Below are positions 35,196 to 45,100 of a stretch of DNA of 64,000 nucleotides, piece after piece. The notes beneath the pieces are model-generated. The model was not told where the DNA came from, made no database searches, and saw nothing but the letters and a program-made list of their open reading frames with translations. Each line of letters opens with the position of its first letter. Position 1 is the first letter of the stretch. The translations under genes were made by a program, and so were the position numbers. The DNA is from CAYFKJ01 sp964528595 (GTDB lineage Bacteria; Pseudomonadota; Alphaproteobacteria; UBA2966): assembly GCA_964528595.1 (NCBI GenBank), contig CAZGTM010000010.1:1-64000 (forward strand), in the 5' to 3' direction.

Positions 35196-38100
35196 ATGCA
35201 CGATCGCTGGCAATTTTGGATCGACCGGGGTGGCACGTTCACCGATATCGTCGCCCACGCGCCGGACGGCGAGGTGATTACGCACAAGCTCTTGTCGGAG
35301 AACCCCGAGCGCTACGCCGACGCGGCACTGCAGGGCATCCGCGACGTGCTCAAGCTCGGCCAGGACGAACCGCTGCCCGCCGAGACCATTGCCGCCGTCA
35401 AGATGGGCACGACCGTCGCGACCAACGCCCTATTGGAACGCAAGGGCGAACGCACCGTCTTTGTCACCACGCGTGGTTTTGCCGACAGCCTGCGCATCGG
35501 CTATCAGGCGCGGCCCAAACTGTTCGACCGCCACATCGTGCTGCCCGAAATGCTTTACGAACGGGTGGTCGAGGTCGACGAGCGCGTCGGCGCGCGGGGT
35601 GAACTACTGGTTCCGCTTAACCTCGAGTCCGCCCGGGCTGAACTGCAGGCGGCGTTCGATTCCGGCATTCGCTCGGCCGCCATCGCCTTCATGCACGGTT
35701 ATCGGTATTCCGACCACGAAGCCCGGGTGGCCGAGCTTCTCAGCGAAATCGGCTTCAGCCAGATTTCCACTAGTCACCAGACTAGCCCCTTGATGAAGCT
35801 GGTCAGTCGTGGCGACACCACCGTGGTCGATGCCTACCTCTCGCCCATCCTCCGCCGATATGTCGATCAGGTCGCGGCGGATGTCGTAACGGAGGACGAG
35901 GACGCCACCAAGCTGATGTTCATGCAATCCTCTGGTGGCCTGACGGATGCCCGTCTGTTCCAGGGCAAGGACGCCATCCTGTCCGGCCCGGCCGGCGGGG
36001 TCGTCGGGGCGGTCCGGACCTCCGAGATGGCCGGCTTCGACCGCATCATCGGTTTCGACATGGGCGGCACCTCGACCGACGTCTCGCACTACGACGGCGA
36101 GTTCGAACGCGCCTTCGAGACCGAGGTCGCCGGCGTGCGTATGCGGGCGCCCATGATGTACATCCACACCGTGGCGGCGGGCGGCGGTTCGATCCTGCAT
36201 TTCGACGGCGCGCGCTACCGAGTCGGGCCCGATTCGACCGGCGCCAATCCCGGTCCCGCCTGCTACCGCAAGGGCGGGCCGCTGACGGTTACCGACTGTA
36301 ACGTCATGCTGGGCAAGCTCTCGCCCGAGTATTTCCCCCGCGTCTTCGGCCCGAACGCCGACGAGCCGCTGGACCTCGGCGTGGTACGCGAAAAATTCGC
36401 CGCCCTCTCGGCGGAGATCGAAGCCGCCACGGGCGACAAGCGGACGCCGGAGGAAGTGGCCGAAGGCTTTCTCTCCATCGCCGTTGAGAACATGGCGAAC
36501 GCCATCAAGAAAATCTCGGTGCAGCGCGGCTACGACGTGACGGAATACACCCTTTGCTGTTTCGGCGGCGCGGGCGGACAGCATGCCTGCCTGGTCGCGG
36601 ACGCGCTTGGCATGAACCGCGTTTTCCTGCACCCCCACGCCGGAGTCCTGTCGGCCTACGGCATGGGCCTGGCCGACATTTCAGCGATGCGCGAGCGGGC
36701 GGTCGAGGAGCGCCTTGAAGGCGAGGTGATGGGCCGCCTGCAGACCGTTCTTAACGAATTGGGCGACGCGGTGCACGGCGAACTGGAAACCCAGGTCGAG
36801 CCCGGCGATCCCATCCGCCTCGTGCCCAAGGCGCACCTGCGGTACGACGGCACGGACAATGCGCTGGTCATCGATTTCGGTTCTATGGAGGAATTGACCG
36901 AGCGCTTCGAGACAGCCCACCGTCAGCGCTACGGTTTCGTCACGCCGGAAAAAACGCTGATCGTCGAGGCCTTGTCGGTCGAGGCCCTGGGCGGCGCCAC
37001 GGAAATCGAGGACGCCGTCATCAGCGGCGAAGGCGGACGGGAACTCAGCGAGGACGCAGCATCGCGGCTTGCCGTTCACATGGCCGGCCAAGGCTTCGAT
37101 ACGCCCATCGTCGACCGCAGCGAGCTGGCGCCCGGCGATAGCGTTTCCGGACCGGCGATCGTAACCGAGCCGCACGGCACCAACGTGGTCGAACCAGGCT
37201 GGCGGGCCGAACTGACGGACCGCGACCATCTGGTTTTGACCCGCGTCACGCCGCGGGAAGACCGTGTCGCCATCGGCACGGACGTCGATCCGGTCATGCT
37301 GGAGATTTTCAACAACCTCTTCATGTCCATCGCCGAGCAGATGGGAGCGGTGCTGGAGAACACGGCCTATTCGGTCAACATCAAGGAACGCCTCGACTTC
37401 TCCTGCGCCATCTTCAACCCAGACGGTGAACTGGTGGCCAACGCGCCGCACATGCCGGTGCACCTGGGGTCCATGGCGGAGAGCATCCAGACCGTCATCC
37501 GCGAACGCGCCGACACCATGGCGGCGGGCGACGTTTACTGTCTCAACGCGCCCTACAACGGAGGCACGCATCTGCCGGACATCACCATCATCACGCCGGT
37601 TTTCGACCAGGCCGGTGCGGAGGTCTTGTTCTACGTCGGCTCGCGCGGCCACCATGCCGATATCGGCGGCGTGACGCCGGGCTCGATGCCGCCGAATTCG
37701 CAAACCGTCGAAGAGGAAGGCGTGCTGATCGACAATTTCAAGCTGGTCGACCGAGGCACCTTCCTCGAAGCCGAAATCACCGAACTGCTGTTGTCGGGCA
37801 AGTACCCGACCCGCAATACGCACCAGAACATCGCCGACCTCAAGGCCCAGATCGCGGCCTGCGAGAAAGGCGTTCAGGAGCTCCGGCGCATGGTCGCCCA
37901 TTTCGGTCTGGACGTCGTCCAGGCCTATATGGACCACGTCCAGGACAACGCCGAGGAATCGGTGCGCCGGGTGCTCGACGTGCTGGAGGACGGCGCCTTC
38001 ACCTATCCCATGGACGACGGCAGCCAGATCCAGATCGATATCAAAGTCAATCACGCCGAACGGCGGGCGGTCATCGACTTCACCGGCACCTCCGAACAAT

Positions 38101-38846
38101 TGCCGACCAACTACAACGCCCCCACCGCAGTCGCCAAGGCCGCCGTGCTTTATGTCTTCCGCACCCTGGTCGACGATGAGATTCCGTTGAACGGCGGCTG
38201 CCTCAAGCCGCTGGACATCATCATTCCGGAAAGTTCCATGCTGCGGCCCACCTACCCCGCCGCCGTCGTCGCCGGCAACGTCGAAACCTCGCAATGCATC
38301 ACCGATGCGCTTTACGGCGCGCTCGGCGTCATGGGGGCGGCGCAGGGCACGATGAACAACTTCACCTTCGGCAACGACCGCCACCAGTACTACGAAACCA
38401 TCTGCGGCGGGTCCGGCGCAGGCCCCGATTTCGACGGCACCTCGGCGGTTCACACCCACATGACCAACGCCCGGCTGACGGATCCTGAAATCCTGGAATG
38501 GCGCTTTCCGGTCCTGCTGGAGAGCTTCGGCATCCGGCGGGGTTCGGGCGGCCGGGGCCGGTATAACGGCGGCGACGGCACCTTGCGGCGCGTCCGCTTC
38601 CTGGAGGCCATGACGGCCTCCATCCTGGCCTCCCACCGCGTGGTGCCGCCTTACGGCATGGCCGGAGGCAATAGCGGACAATGCGGCAAGAACTGGGTGG
38701 AGCGGACCGACGGTGAAAGACTTGACCTCGGCCCCTGCGAATCCGCCGAACTGGAGGCCGGCGATGTGTTCGTCATTCAAACGCCGACCGGCGGCGGCTA
38801 TGGTGATCCGGCGGAACGAAGGGAAACGGCCGAAGCAGCGGAGTAA
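35196..38846 (+). CDS. fused hydantoinase A/B (5-oxoprolinase-type)
   Basis: A 1216-residue ATP-dependent amidohydrolase combining both subunits of the hydantoinase/oxoprolinase family in one chain, as in 5-oxoprolinase. The HyuA part begins WIDRGGTFTDIVAHAPDG (residues 8-25), has the actin-like ATP motif IIGFDMGGTSTDVS near 286 and GGAGGQHACLVADAL. The HyuB part begins near residue 690 with DPVMLEIFNNLFMSIAEQMG and includes HLPDITIITPVF and the GSRGHHADIGG metal-site segment. Known members open 5-oxoproline, hydantoins or acetone/acetophenone-type substrates. Neighbouring TRAP uptake and GntR control suggest a catabolic module. Which substrate is used cannot be read from the sequence. Confidence 0.9.
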   Translation: MHDRWQFWIDRGGTFTDIVAHAPDGEVITHKLLSENPERYADAALQGIRDVLKLGQDEPLPAETIAAVKMGTTVATNALLERKGERTVFVTTRGFADSLRIGYQARPKLFDRHIVLPEMLYERVVEVDERVGARGELLVPLNLESARAELQAAFDSGIRSAAIAFMHGYRYSDHEARVAELLSEIGFSQISTSHQTSPLMKLVSRGDTTVVDAYLSPILRRYVDQVAADVVTEDEDATKLMFMQSSGGLTDARLFQGKDAILSGPAGGVVGAVRTSEMAGFDRIIGFDMGGTSTDVSHYDGEFERAFETEVAGVRMRAPMMYIHTVAAGGGSILHFDGARYRVGPDSTGANPGPACYRKGGPLTVTDCNVMLGKLSPEYFPRVFGPNADEPLDLGVVREKFAALSAEIEAATGDKRTPEEVAEGFLSIAVENMANAIKKISVQRGYDVTEYTLCCFGGAGGQHACLVADALGMNRVFLHPHAGVLSAYGMGLADISAMRERAVEERLEGEVMGRLQTVLNELGDAVHGELETQVEPGDPIRLVPKAHLRYDGTDNALVIDFGSMEELTERFETAHRQRYGFVTPEKTLIVEALSVEALGGATEIEDAVISGEGGRELSEDAASRLAVHMAGQGFDTPIVDRSELAPGDSVSGPAIVTEPHGTNVVEPGWRAELTDRDHLVLTRVTPREDRVAIGTDVDPVMLEIFNNLFMSIAEQMGAVLENTAYSVNIKERLDFSCAIFNPDGELVANAPHMPVHLGSMAESIQTVIRERADTMAAGDVYCLNAPYNGGTHLPDITIITPVFDQAGAEVLFYVGSRGHHADIGGVTPGSMPPNSQTVEEEGVLIDNFKLVDRGTFLEAEITELLLSGKYPTRNTHQNIADLKAQIAACEKGVQELRRMVAHFGLDVVQAYMDHVQDNAEESVRRVLDVLEDGAFTYPMDDGSQIQIDIKVNHAERRAVIDFTGTSEQLPTNYNAPTAVAKAAVLYVFRTLVDDEIPLNGGCLKPLDIIIPESSMLRPTYPAAVVAGNVETSQCITDALYGALGVMGAAQGTMNNFTFGNDRHQYYETICGGSGAGPDFDGTSAVHTHMTNARLTDPEILEWRFPVLLESFGIRRGSGGRGRYNGGDGTLRRVRFLEAMTASILASHRVVPPYGMAGGNSGQCGKNWVERTDGERLDLGPCESAELEAGDVFVIQTPTGGGYGDPAERRETAEAAE

Positions 38847-38851
38847 GCAAA

Positions 38852-39220
38852 ATGAGCGAAACGGACAACGGGGCCATCGAACGCATTGTCGAAGACTACT
38901 TCCTCGGCATGTACGAGGGCGACGTCGACCGTCTGAAGCGGATATTCCACGAGCAATGCTGGCTCTTCGGCGAGCGCAAGGGCGATAAACGCGAGTTTCC
39001 CGTCCAAACCTTTTTCGACTATGTTGCCGGCGCGCCGAATCCGAAGGAGCAAGGCGAAGCCTTTGACATGCGGATCGTTTCCGTCAGCCGCACGGGTTCG
39101 GTCGCCGTCGTCGAGGTCGAGGACTTGTATCAGGGCGGCCACTTCACGGACTACCTGACGCTGATGGAAACCGCCGACGGCTGGCGAATTGTCAACAAGG
39201 CTTTTTTCGCCGAAAATTAA
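38852..39220 (+). CDS. NTF2-like (lumazine-binding-type) protein
   Basis: A 122-residue protein of the NTF2/SnoaL-like superfamily, nearest to the putative lumazine-binding group. It has the family pattern IVEDYFLGMYEGDVDRLKRIFHEQ at the start and YLTLMETADGWRIVNKAFF at the end. It begins five bases after the hydantoinase stop and is almost certainly co-transcribed with it. Members of this group often sit beside catabolic enzymes as small-molecule binding or accessory proteins; no activity is assigned. Confidence 0.8.
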   Translation: MSETDNGAIERIVEDYFLGMYEGDVDRLKRIFHEQCWLFGERKGDKREFPVQTFFDYVAGAPNPKEQGEAFDMRIVSVSRTGSVAVVEVEDLYQGGHFTDYLTLMETADGWRIVNKAFFAEN

Positions 39221-39276
39221 GCATCACGACGTAATGTTCTAAATTCCCCTGTTCCCTCCGCGCCCCCCGGAGATCG

Positions 39277-40926
39277 ATGAAGAATACGAGCGAGACTAGG
39301 ATCCAGGTACCGGATTTTCGCCAACTGGCGACACCGCCGGCGTTGATCGTCGCGATTTCCGCGGTCGCCATCGTCGTCCTCGTCTATCTCTCGGCCCAAA
39401 GCCAGGACCGCATTGCAGTCAACGAATCAAAGCGTCTGATGTCGGCCATCCTGGCGTCGGAGCAACGTGCGATTTCCAAACTCAGCTTGGACAATTCCTA
39501 TTGGGACCAAAGCGCCGACAACTTGGTTAAAAAACTCGACCTGACCTGGGCCCAGAGCAATATCGCCGAGTATCTTCATGAGACCTACGGCGTCTCCACC
39601 GCCCAGGCCTTTGACGCCAAAGATCGACTTATTTACGGCGTTGTTGAAGGGGAGCGGTCGGAAACGGATCCGAATTCGCTGTTCTCCAAGGGCCTTGTCG
39701 ATTTTGTCAGGCTGGCCCGCTCCGGTGCGAGGGACGAGGAACCGGTTACGCGGGTCGGACTTTTCAAGGTCGGCGGACTTGTTCATGTCGCCGCCGCCAC
39801 GCGCATAGTGGGCTATCACTATGCCGGCGGCGAGGAGGTTCTGGAGCCGACGGACGCGGTATTGATTATTTCGCGCAGTCTCAACATGGAACGACTGGCC
39901 GAACTGGGCAACGATTTCGGCCTCAGTGGGTTGCAGTACAAGGAACAACCGGGGGCAAACGAGGTTTCGATTGCCCTTCAATTGTTCGACGGATCTTCGG
40001 GCGGGGCGCTGTGCTGGCGGGTCAAGATGCCCGGCGCCGAGCTGATGAAATCGGTCTTGCCGGGCATCATCGTCACATTCATGATATTCGCCGGCCTGGG
40101 CCTTTGGTTCGCCGCGCGCATACAAAAATTGCTGGCTGCCTATGCCAACGAGGTCGAAGACCGCAAGCAGGCTGAAATCCTGGCGCGGATCGCCAAGGAG
40201 GATGCGGACCGGGCCAACCAGGCCAAATCCGAATTCCTCGCCAATATGAGCCACGAGATCCGCACGCCGCTGAACGCCATCATCGGTTTCAGCCAGGTGC
40301 TGACGCAAAACTACCTGGGCGAGTTGACGGACAAGCAACGCGACAGCGTGCAGGATATTCTGGGCTCGGGTCAGCACCTCTTGCAGATCATCAACGACAT
40401 CCTGGATCTCTCCAAGGTCGAAGCCGGCGAACTGGGATTGGATGAGAGCGACGTCAATATTTGCGACATCATTGAGCAATCGAATTCCCTGATGCGCCTG
40501 AAGGCGGAAGAGTCGGGGATCACCCTGATCGCCGATCTGCCCGACAAGCCGGTTCGGATTGCCGGTGACGCCCGCCTTGTCACGCAAATGCTGCAAAACC
40601 TCCTGAGTAATGCCGTCAAATTCACGCCGAAGGGCGGCACGGTAACCGTTCGCACCATGACACGGGATGACGGCGATGTGGAACTGCAGGTCGAGGACAG
40701 CGGCATCGGCATCGCCGACGCCGACATGGAAAAAGCGCTCGCGCCGTTCAGGCAGGTTGACAATGCGTTTGACAGCGATCACCAGGGGACCGGCCTCGGG
40801 TTACCGTTGGTCGCCGCCATGGCCAAGCTACACGATGGCCGGTTGGTGCTCGAAAGCCAGGTCGGCGTCGGCACGGTCGCGTCGATCCGTTTTCCAGCCG
40901 AACGAATCCTTAAAACGATTGTGTGA
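39277..40926 (+). CDS. membrane sensor histidine kinase with CHASE4-like domain
   Basis: A 549-residue sensor kinase. One transmembrane segment at about 22-40, then a periplasmic domain whose LDNSYWDQSADN segment (about 71-82) resembles CHASE4, a second transmembrane segment at about 263-280, a short coiled coil, the HisKA domain with the phospho-accepting His326 in NMSHEIRTPLN, and the HATPase domain with NLLSNAVKF, DSGIGIAD and GTGLGLPLV. The arrangement is close to PleC/DivJ-type alphaproteobacterial kinases. No response regulator gene lies nearby, so it is an orphan kinase; its signal and partner are unknown. Confidence 0.88.
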   Translation: MKNTSETRIQVPDFRQLATPPALIVAISAVAIVVLVYLSAQSQDRIAVNESKRLMSAILASEQRAISKLSLDNSYWDQSADNLVKKLDLTWAQSNIAEYLHETYGVSTAQAFDAKDRLIYGVVEGERSETDPNSLFSKGLVDFVRLARSGARDEEPVTRVGLFKVGGLVHVAAATRIVGYHYAGGEEVLEPTDAVLIISRSLNMERLAELGNDFGLSGLQYKEQPGANEVSIALQLFDGSSGGALCWRVKMPGAELMKSVLPGIIVTFMIFAGLGLWFAARIQKLLAAYANEVEDRKQAEILARIAKEDADRANQAKSEFLANMSHEIRTPLNAIIGFSQVLTQNYLGELTDKQRDSVQDILGSGQHLLQIINDILDLSKVEAGELGLDESDVNICDIIEQSNSLMRLKAEESGITLIADLPDKPVRIAGDARLVTQMLQNLLSNAVKFTPKGGTVTVRTMTRDDGDVELQVEDSGIGIADADMEKALAPFRQVDNAFDSDHQGTGLGLPLVAAMAKLHDGRLVLESQVGVGTVASIRFPAERILKTIV

Positions 40927-40943
40927 GCGACCGGAATTCGAGC

Positions 40944-41270
40944 TTACTCAAGTTCATCTATTTTTGCCGCCAGGATGAAGTCATTCTCGTGCAAGCCTTT
41001 GATTTTATGTGTAAAAATCATAATGTCCGCATACCCCCAGCCGAAAGAGATATCGGGATGATGGCCCTCCGCCTCGGCCAGCGTGCTGACGCGACTGACA
41101 AATTCGAACGACCCGGCAAAGTCATCAAACTGGAATTGGCGCATGATCCGGGTGGCGTCTTCCGAAATATTCCATTCCGGCGTTTCCCGCCCAAAAAACT
41201 CTGCCTGGTCACGTGTTAAAGGCGGGATTCCGCCCTGACACGGGACACATACTCTTTCACTCAAACTCAT
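40944..41270 (-). CDS. pterin-4a-carbinolamine dehydratase
   Basis: This enzyme dehydrates 4a-hydroxytetrahydrobiopterin, recycling the pterin cofactor of aromatic amino acid hydroxylases. The 108-residue protein has the family core: the W in PEWNISEDATRIMRQFQF, the catalytic His-His-Pro segment EAEGHHPDISFGW, and the C-terminal THKIKGLHENDFILAAKID. It converges with the histidine kinase gene (17 bases apart). No phenylalanine hydroxylase gene is in the window. Some bacterial members of the family may act in other pterin pathways. Confidence 0.93.
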   Translation of the reverse strand: MSLSERVCVPCQGGIPPLTRDQAEFFGRETPEWNISEDATRIMRQFQFDDFAGSFEFVSRVSTLAEAEGHHPDISFGWGYADIMIFTHKIKGLHENDFILAAKIDELE

Positions 41271-41442
41271 GCCGACGCCCCCTGCTAAAATCTACAATGA
41301 CACGGATATAGCGCACAGTCGGCGAGTCTCAACTAGTTCCTTCTCTTGCTCTGGACCCGCATCATCTCGGGGGCTATCGTAACAATTGACTTTCGATCGG
41401 CGGTTCGCCGCCCAAAGGAAAAATCAAGCGTCTAAGTCAGCC

Positions 41443-42138
41443 ATGGATAGTGTGCTTATAACCGGGGCCGGTCGCGGCCTCGGCTTCGAATTCGCCCGGC
41501 AGTATGCTGATGACGGATGGCACGTGTATGCCTGCTGCCGTGATCCGGAAAACGCCCAGGAGCTGAACGCGCTGGCCGCCTCGCCAGGCGTCAACCTCTC
41601 TGTCCACGCCATGGACGTCGACGATCCCGACAGCGTCAACGCGGTCGCGCAGGAATTGGCCGGCGATGAGATCGACATCCTGATCAACAATTCAGGGATC
41701 AGCGGCAACCGTGAGGTCGGGCTCGGCTCCATGGACTATGACAGCTGGGCTCAAACCATGCGCACCAACGTTTTCGGCCCGACCCTGGTCACCGAAGCCT
41801 TCGCCGAGCACGTGGCGGGCAGCTATCTCCAACTGGTGGTCATGATTTCCAGCCGCATGGGGTCGGTGGCCGATACCACCTCGGGCGGCTCGCTGATCTA
41901 CCGCTCTTCGAAATCCGCCCTGAACATGGTGACCCGTTGTCTGTCCCTGGAACTGAAGCCTCAAGGCACGACGGTGGTTTGCGTCCACCCCGGTTGGGTA
42001 CGCACGGACATGGGCGGTGAAGGCGCTACCTTGTCGGCGCCCGAAAGCGTCGGCGCCTTGCGCGCGCTGTTCTATCAGTTGAGGATTTCAGACACCGGCA
42101 AGTTCTTCAATTACGACGGCACCGAACTGCCCTGGTAG
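41443..42138 (+). CDS. short-chain dehydrogenase/reductase
   Basis: A classical SDR oxidoreductase, 231 residues. It has the nucleotide loop LITGAGRGLGFEFARQ, the NNSGISG motif, and the catalytic Tyr-x3-Lys in LIYRSSKSALNMV. The C-factor/carbonyl-reductase-like group has similar proteins, but substrate is unknown. The start at 41443 is the only ATG near the Rossmann loop; a longer TTG-initiated frame to 41386 would run through non-conserved residues. It ends 16 bases from metH, in convergent orientation. Confidence 0.9.
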   Translation: MDSVLITGAGRGLGFEFARQYADDGWHVYACCRDPENAQELNALAASPGVNLSVHAMDVDDPDSVNAVAQELAGDEIDILINNSGISGNREVGLGSMDYDSWAQTMRTNVFGPTLVTEAFAEHVAGSYLQLVVMISSRMGSVADTTSGGSLIYRSSKSALNMVTRCLSLELKPQGTTVVCVHPGWVRTDMGGEGATLSAPESVGALRALFYQLRISDTGKFFNYDGTELPW

Positions 42139-42154
42139 GCTAAAAAGGCCGCAG

Positions 42155-45100
42155 CTAAACCGAAAAATACTTTGCCTGCGGATGGTGCAGGACGATCGCC
42201 GAGGTCGACTGCTCGGGATGGAGTTGGTCTTCTTCGCCCATCTCCAGGCCGATCCGACCGGCGTCCAGCATATCCAATAAAACGTGCTGGTCGGCCAGGT
42301 TGGGACAGGCCGGGTAGCCGAACGAGTAGCGGGAACCCTGGTAGCCCTGCTTCAGCATCTTGGCCATGTCGCGGTCGTCGACATGTGAAAAGCCGAGCTC
42401 GCCGCGGATCCGGCGGTGGGTGTACTCGGCCAACGCCTCGGCCATTTCGACGCCCAGACCGTGAAGATAAAGGTAATCCTGGTAGCGGTCGTTTTCGAAC
42501 CATTCGCGCGCCACGTCGGAGGCGTGCTGTCCCATGGTCACGACCTGCAGACCGATGACGTCACGCCCCTCCGATCCCGCATCCCGGACGAAATCCGAGA
42601 TACACAGACCGCTCTCCCGGTTCTGACGCGGCAGCGTGAAGCGCGTCGCTTCCGTCGCGCCGTCCTCTTCGAACAGGATAAGGTCGTTGCCCTCGGCGGC
42701 CGCCCGCCAGTAGCCGTAGACGGCTTGCGGACGCAGGATATTTTCGGCAATGCAGGTTTCCACCATGCGCTGCATGATGGGCCGAACTTCCTTCTCCGCC
42801 CAAGCGGTGAATTCGGCCCGGTCCCTGCCGGCTTTGCGGAAACCCCAATGGAACTGATAGAGCATTGTTTCGTTGAGGTAGGGCACCAGGGCTTCCAACT
42901 CGACCCGGTCAACGACGCGCGGGCCCCAGAAAGGCGGCTCGGGCACGTCGACGTCGCGCGAAAGCTCTTCGCGCCGCAGCTTGATTTCATCAAGGTCGAC
43001 GGGCCGCTCGACGGGCGCCTCGCTGGGCCCGCCGATGCGTTTGTTCGATTTCGGCCTGGCTGCCCGCTCGTCCGCCGCCTGGGCGACATGGTCGTCGAAT
43101 GAACCCGTAGTAATGCGGTCCATCATCGCCAATCCGTCAAAGGCGTCCTTGGCGTAGGCTACCCGGCCCGTCTCGTATGCCGCCGAGCAGTCCTCCTCGA
43201 CGTAGCGCCGCGTCAGGGCGGCGCCGCCCAGCATGACCGGCACGTTCATGCCCTCACGGCTCAGTTCCACCAGGTTTTCCCGCATGATGACCGTCGATTT
43301 GACCAACAGCCCGGACATGCCGACGGCGTCCGCCTTGTGCTCGCGCGCCGCCTCCATGATCGCCGCGATGGGCTGCTTGATGCCCAGATTGACGACGCGA
43401 AAACCGTTGTTGGTCAGGATGATGTCGACCAGGTTCTTGCCGATGTCGTGGACATCCCCTTTGACGGTGGCCAGCACGATGGTGCCTTTCTCCTGACCTT
43501 CGGTCTTTTCCATGTAGGGTTCGAGATACGAGACCGCGGCCTTCATGGTTTCCGCCGACTGCAGCACGAACGGCAGCTGCATCTGGCCCGAGCCGAAAAG
43601 CTCACCGACCACCTTCATGCCATCCAACAGATGTTCGTTGACGATTTCCAGCGGCTGATAACTTTCCAGCGCCTCTTCAAGATCGGCATCCAGGCCTTGG
43701 CGGTCGCCGTCGACGATGCGCTGTTTGAGGCGTTCCTCGACCTCTTCCGGCCGTTCCTTAGGACCGCTGTCCTTGGCCTTGCGGTCCTCGAACATGGCGA
43801 TGTAGGCGTGCAGGGGATCGTACTCGGCATCCCCCTTGCCGCCCTCGCCGTCCGCGCCGCGGCGGTTGAATATGAGGTCCTCGGCGATCAGGCGCTCCTC
43901 ATCGGGAATGCCGTGGAAGGCCGTGATCTTGGAAACGTGGACGATGGCGCCGGTCATACCGCGCCTGAGCGCATGTTCGAGAAACACCGAGTTCAAGACG
44001 TGCCGCGCCGGCAGGTTGAGTCCGAACGAGACATTCGACAAACCCAGAATGATCTGGCTGCGGGGGAAGTCCGCCGCCAGGTCCTCGATCGCCTCCAGCG
44101 TTTCCAGCGCCAGCCGGCGGTCGTCCGCGTTACCGGTGCAGATCGTGAAGGTCAGGGGATCGAACATCAGGTCTTCCGGCGCCAGGCCATGTTTGTCGAC
44201 GGCAAACTCATAGAGCCGCCGGGCAATGCGGAGCTTGCCTTCCCGGTCCTTGGCCATGCCGTCTTCGTCGATGGTCAAGGCGATGACGGCGGCGCCAAAC
44301 CGCTTGGCCAACTCAAGGCGCTTTGCCGCGGGTTCCTCGCCATCCTCGAAATTGATGGAGTTGACGATGGCCTTGCCGCCATAGAGCGCCAAGGCCGCCT
44401 CCAGGACGGGCAGCTCGGTCGAATCGATCACCAGTGGCGCCTGTGCCGCGCCGCGCATACGGCTGACCACCTCCGACATGTCGCCAACCTCATCGCGGCC
44501 GACGTACGCCGTACAGATATCGAGCGTATGGGAGCCCTCCTTGACCTGATCGCGGCCAATGGCGACGCAGGCGTCCCAGTCCTCGGCGGCCAGGAGCTGG
44601 CGGAATTTTTTCGAGCCGTTGGCGTTGCAGCGTTCGCCGATGGCTAGCCAGGCATTCTCCTGGCGCAGCGGAACCTGCGAATACAGCGACGCGACGGACG
44701 GCACCCAATATTGCGCCCGTTTCACGGGCGCCGGGCGGTGGGCCCCGTTCTGGCGCCGCAGCATGGCGTCGATGGCGGCGGTATGATTGGGCGTGGTGCC
44801 GCAACAGCCGCCGACGACATTGATGCCATCCTCGGTGACAAAACGCTCAAGCCACTTGGCAATTTCGTCCGGACCCAGTGGATAATGCGTCTGGCCGTCA
44901 ACAAGCTCCGGCAGGCCGGCGTTGGGTTGAACGGAAATGAAGCTCGGCCAGTTTTCGCTCAGCCATTTCACATGCTCAGCCATCTCCTGCGGCCCGGTAG
45001 CGCAATTGATACCGAGGGAGTCGATATCAAGGGCGTGCAGCACCGTCGCGGCGGCGGCAATATCCGACCCCACCAGCAAGGTGCCCGTCGTTTCCACCGT

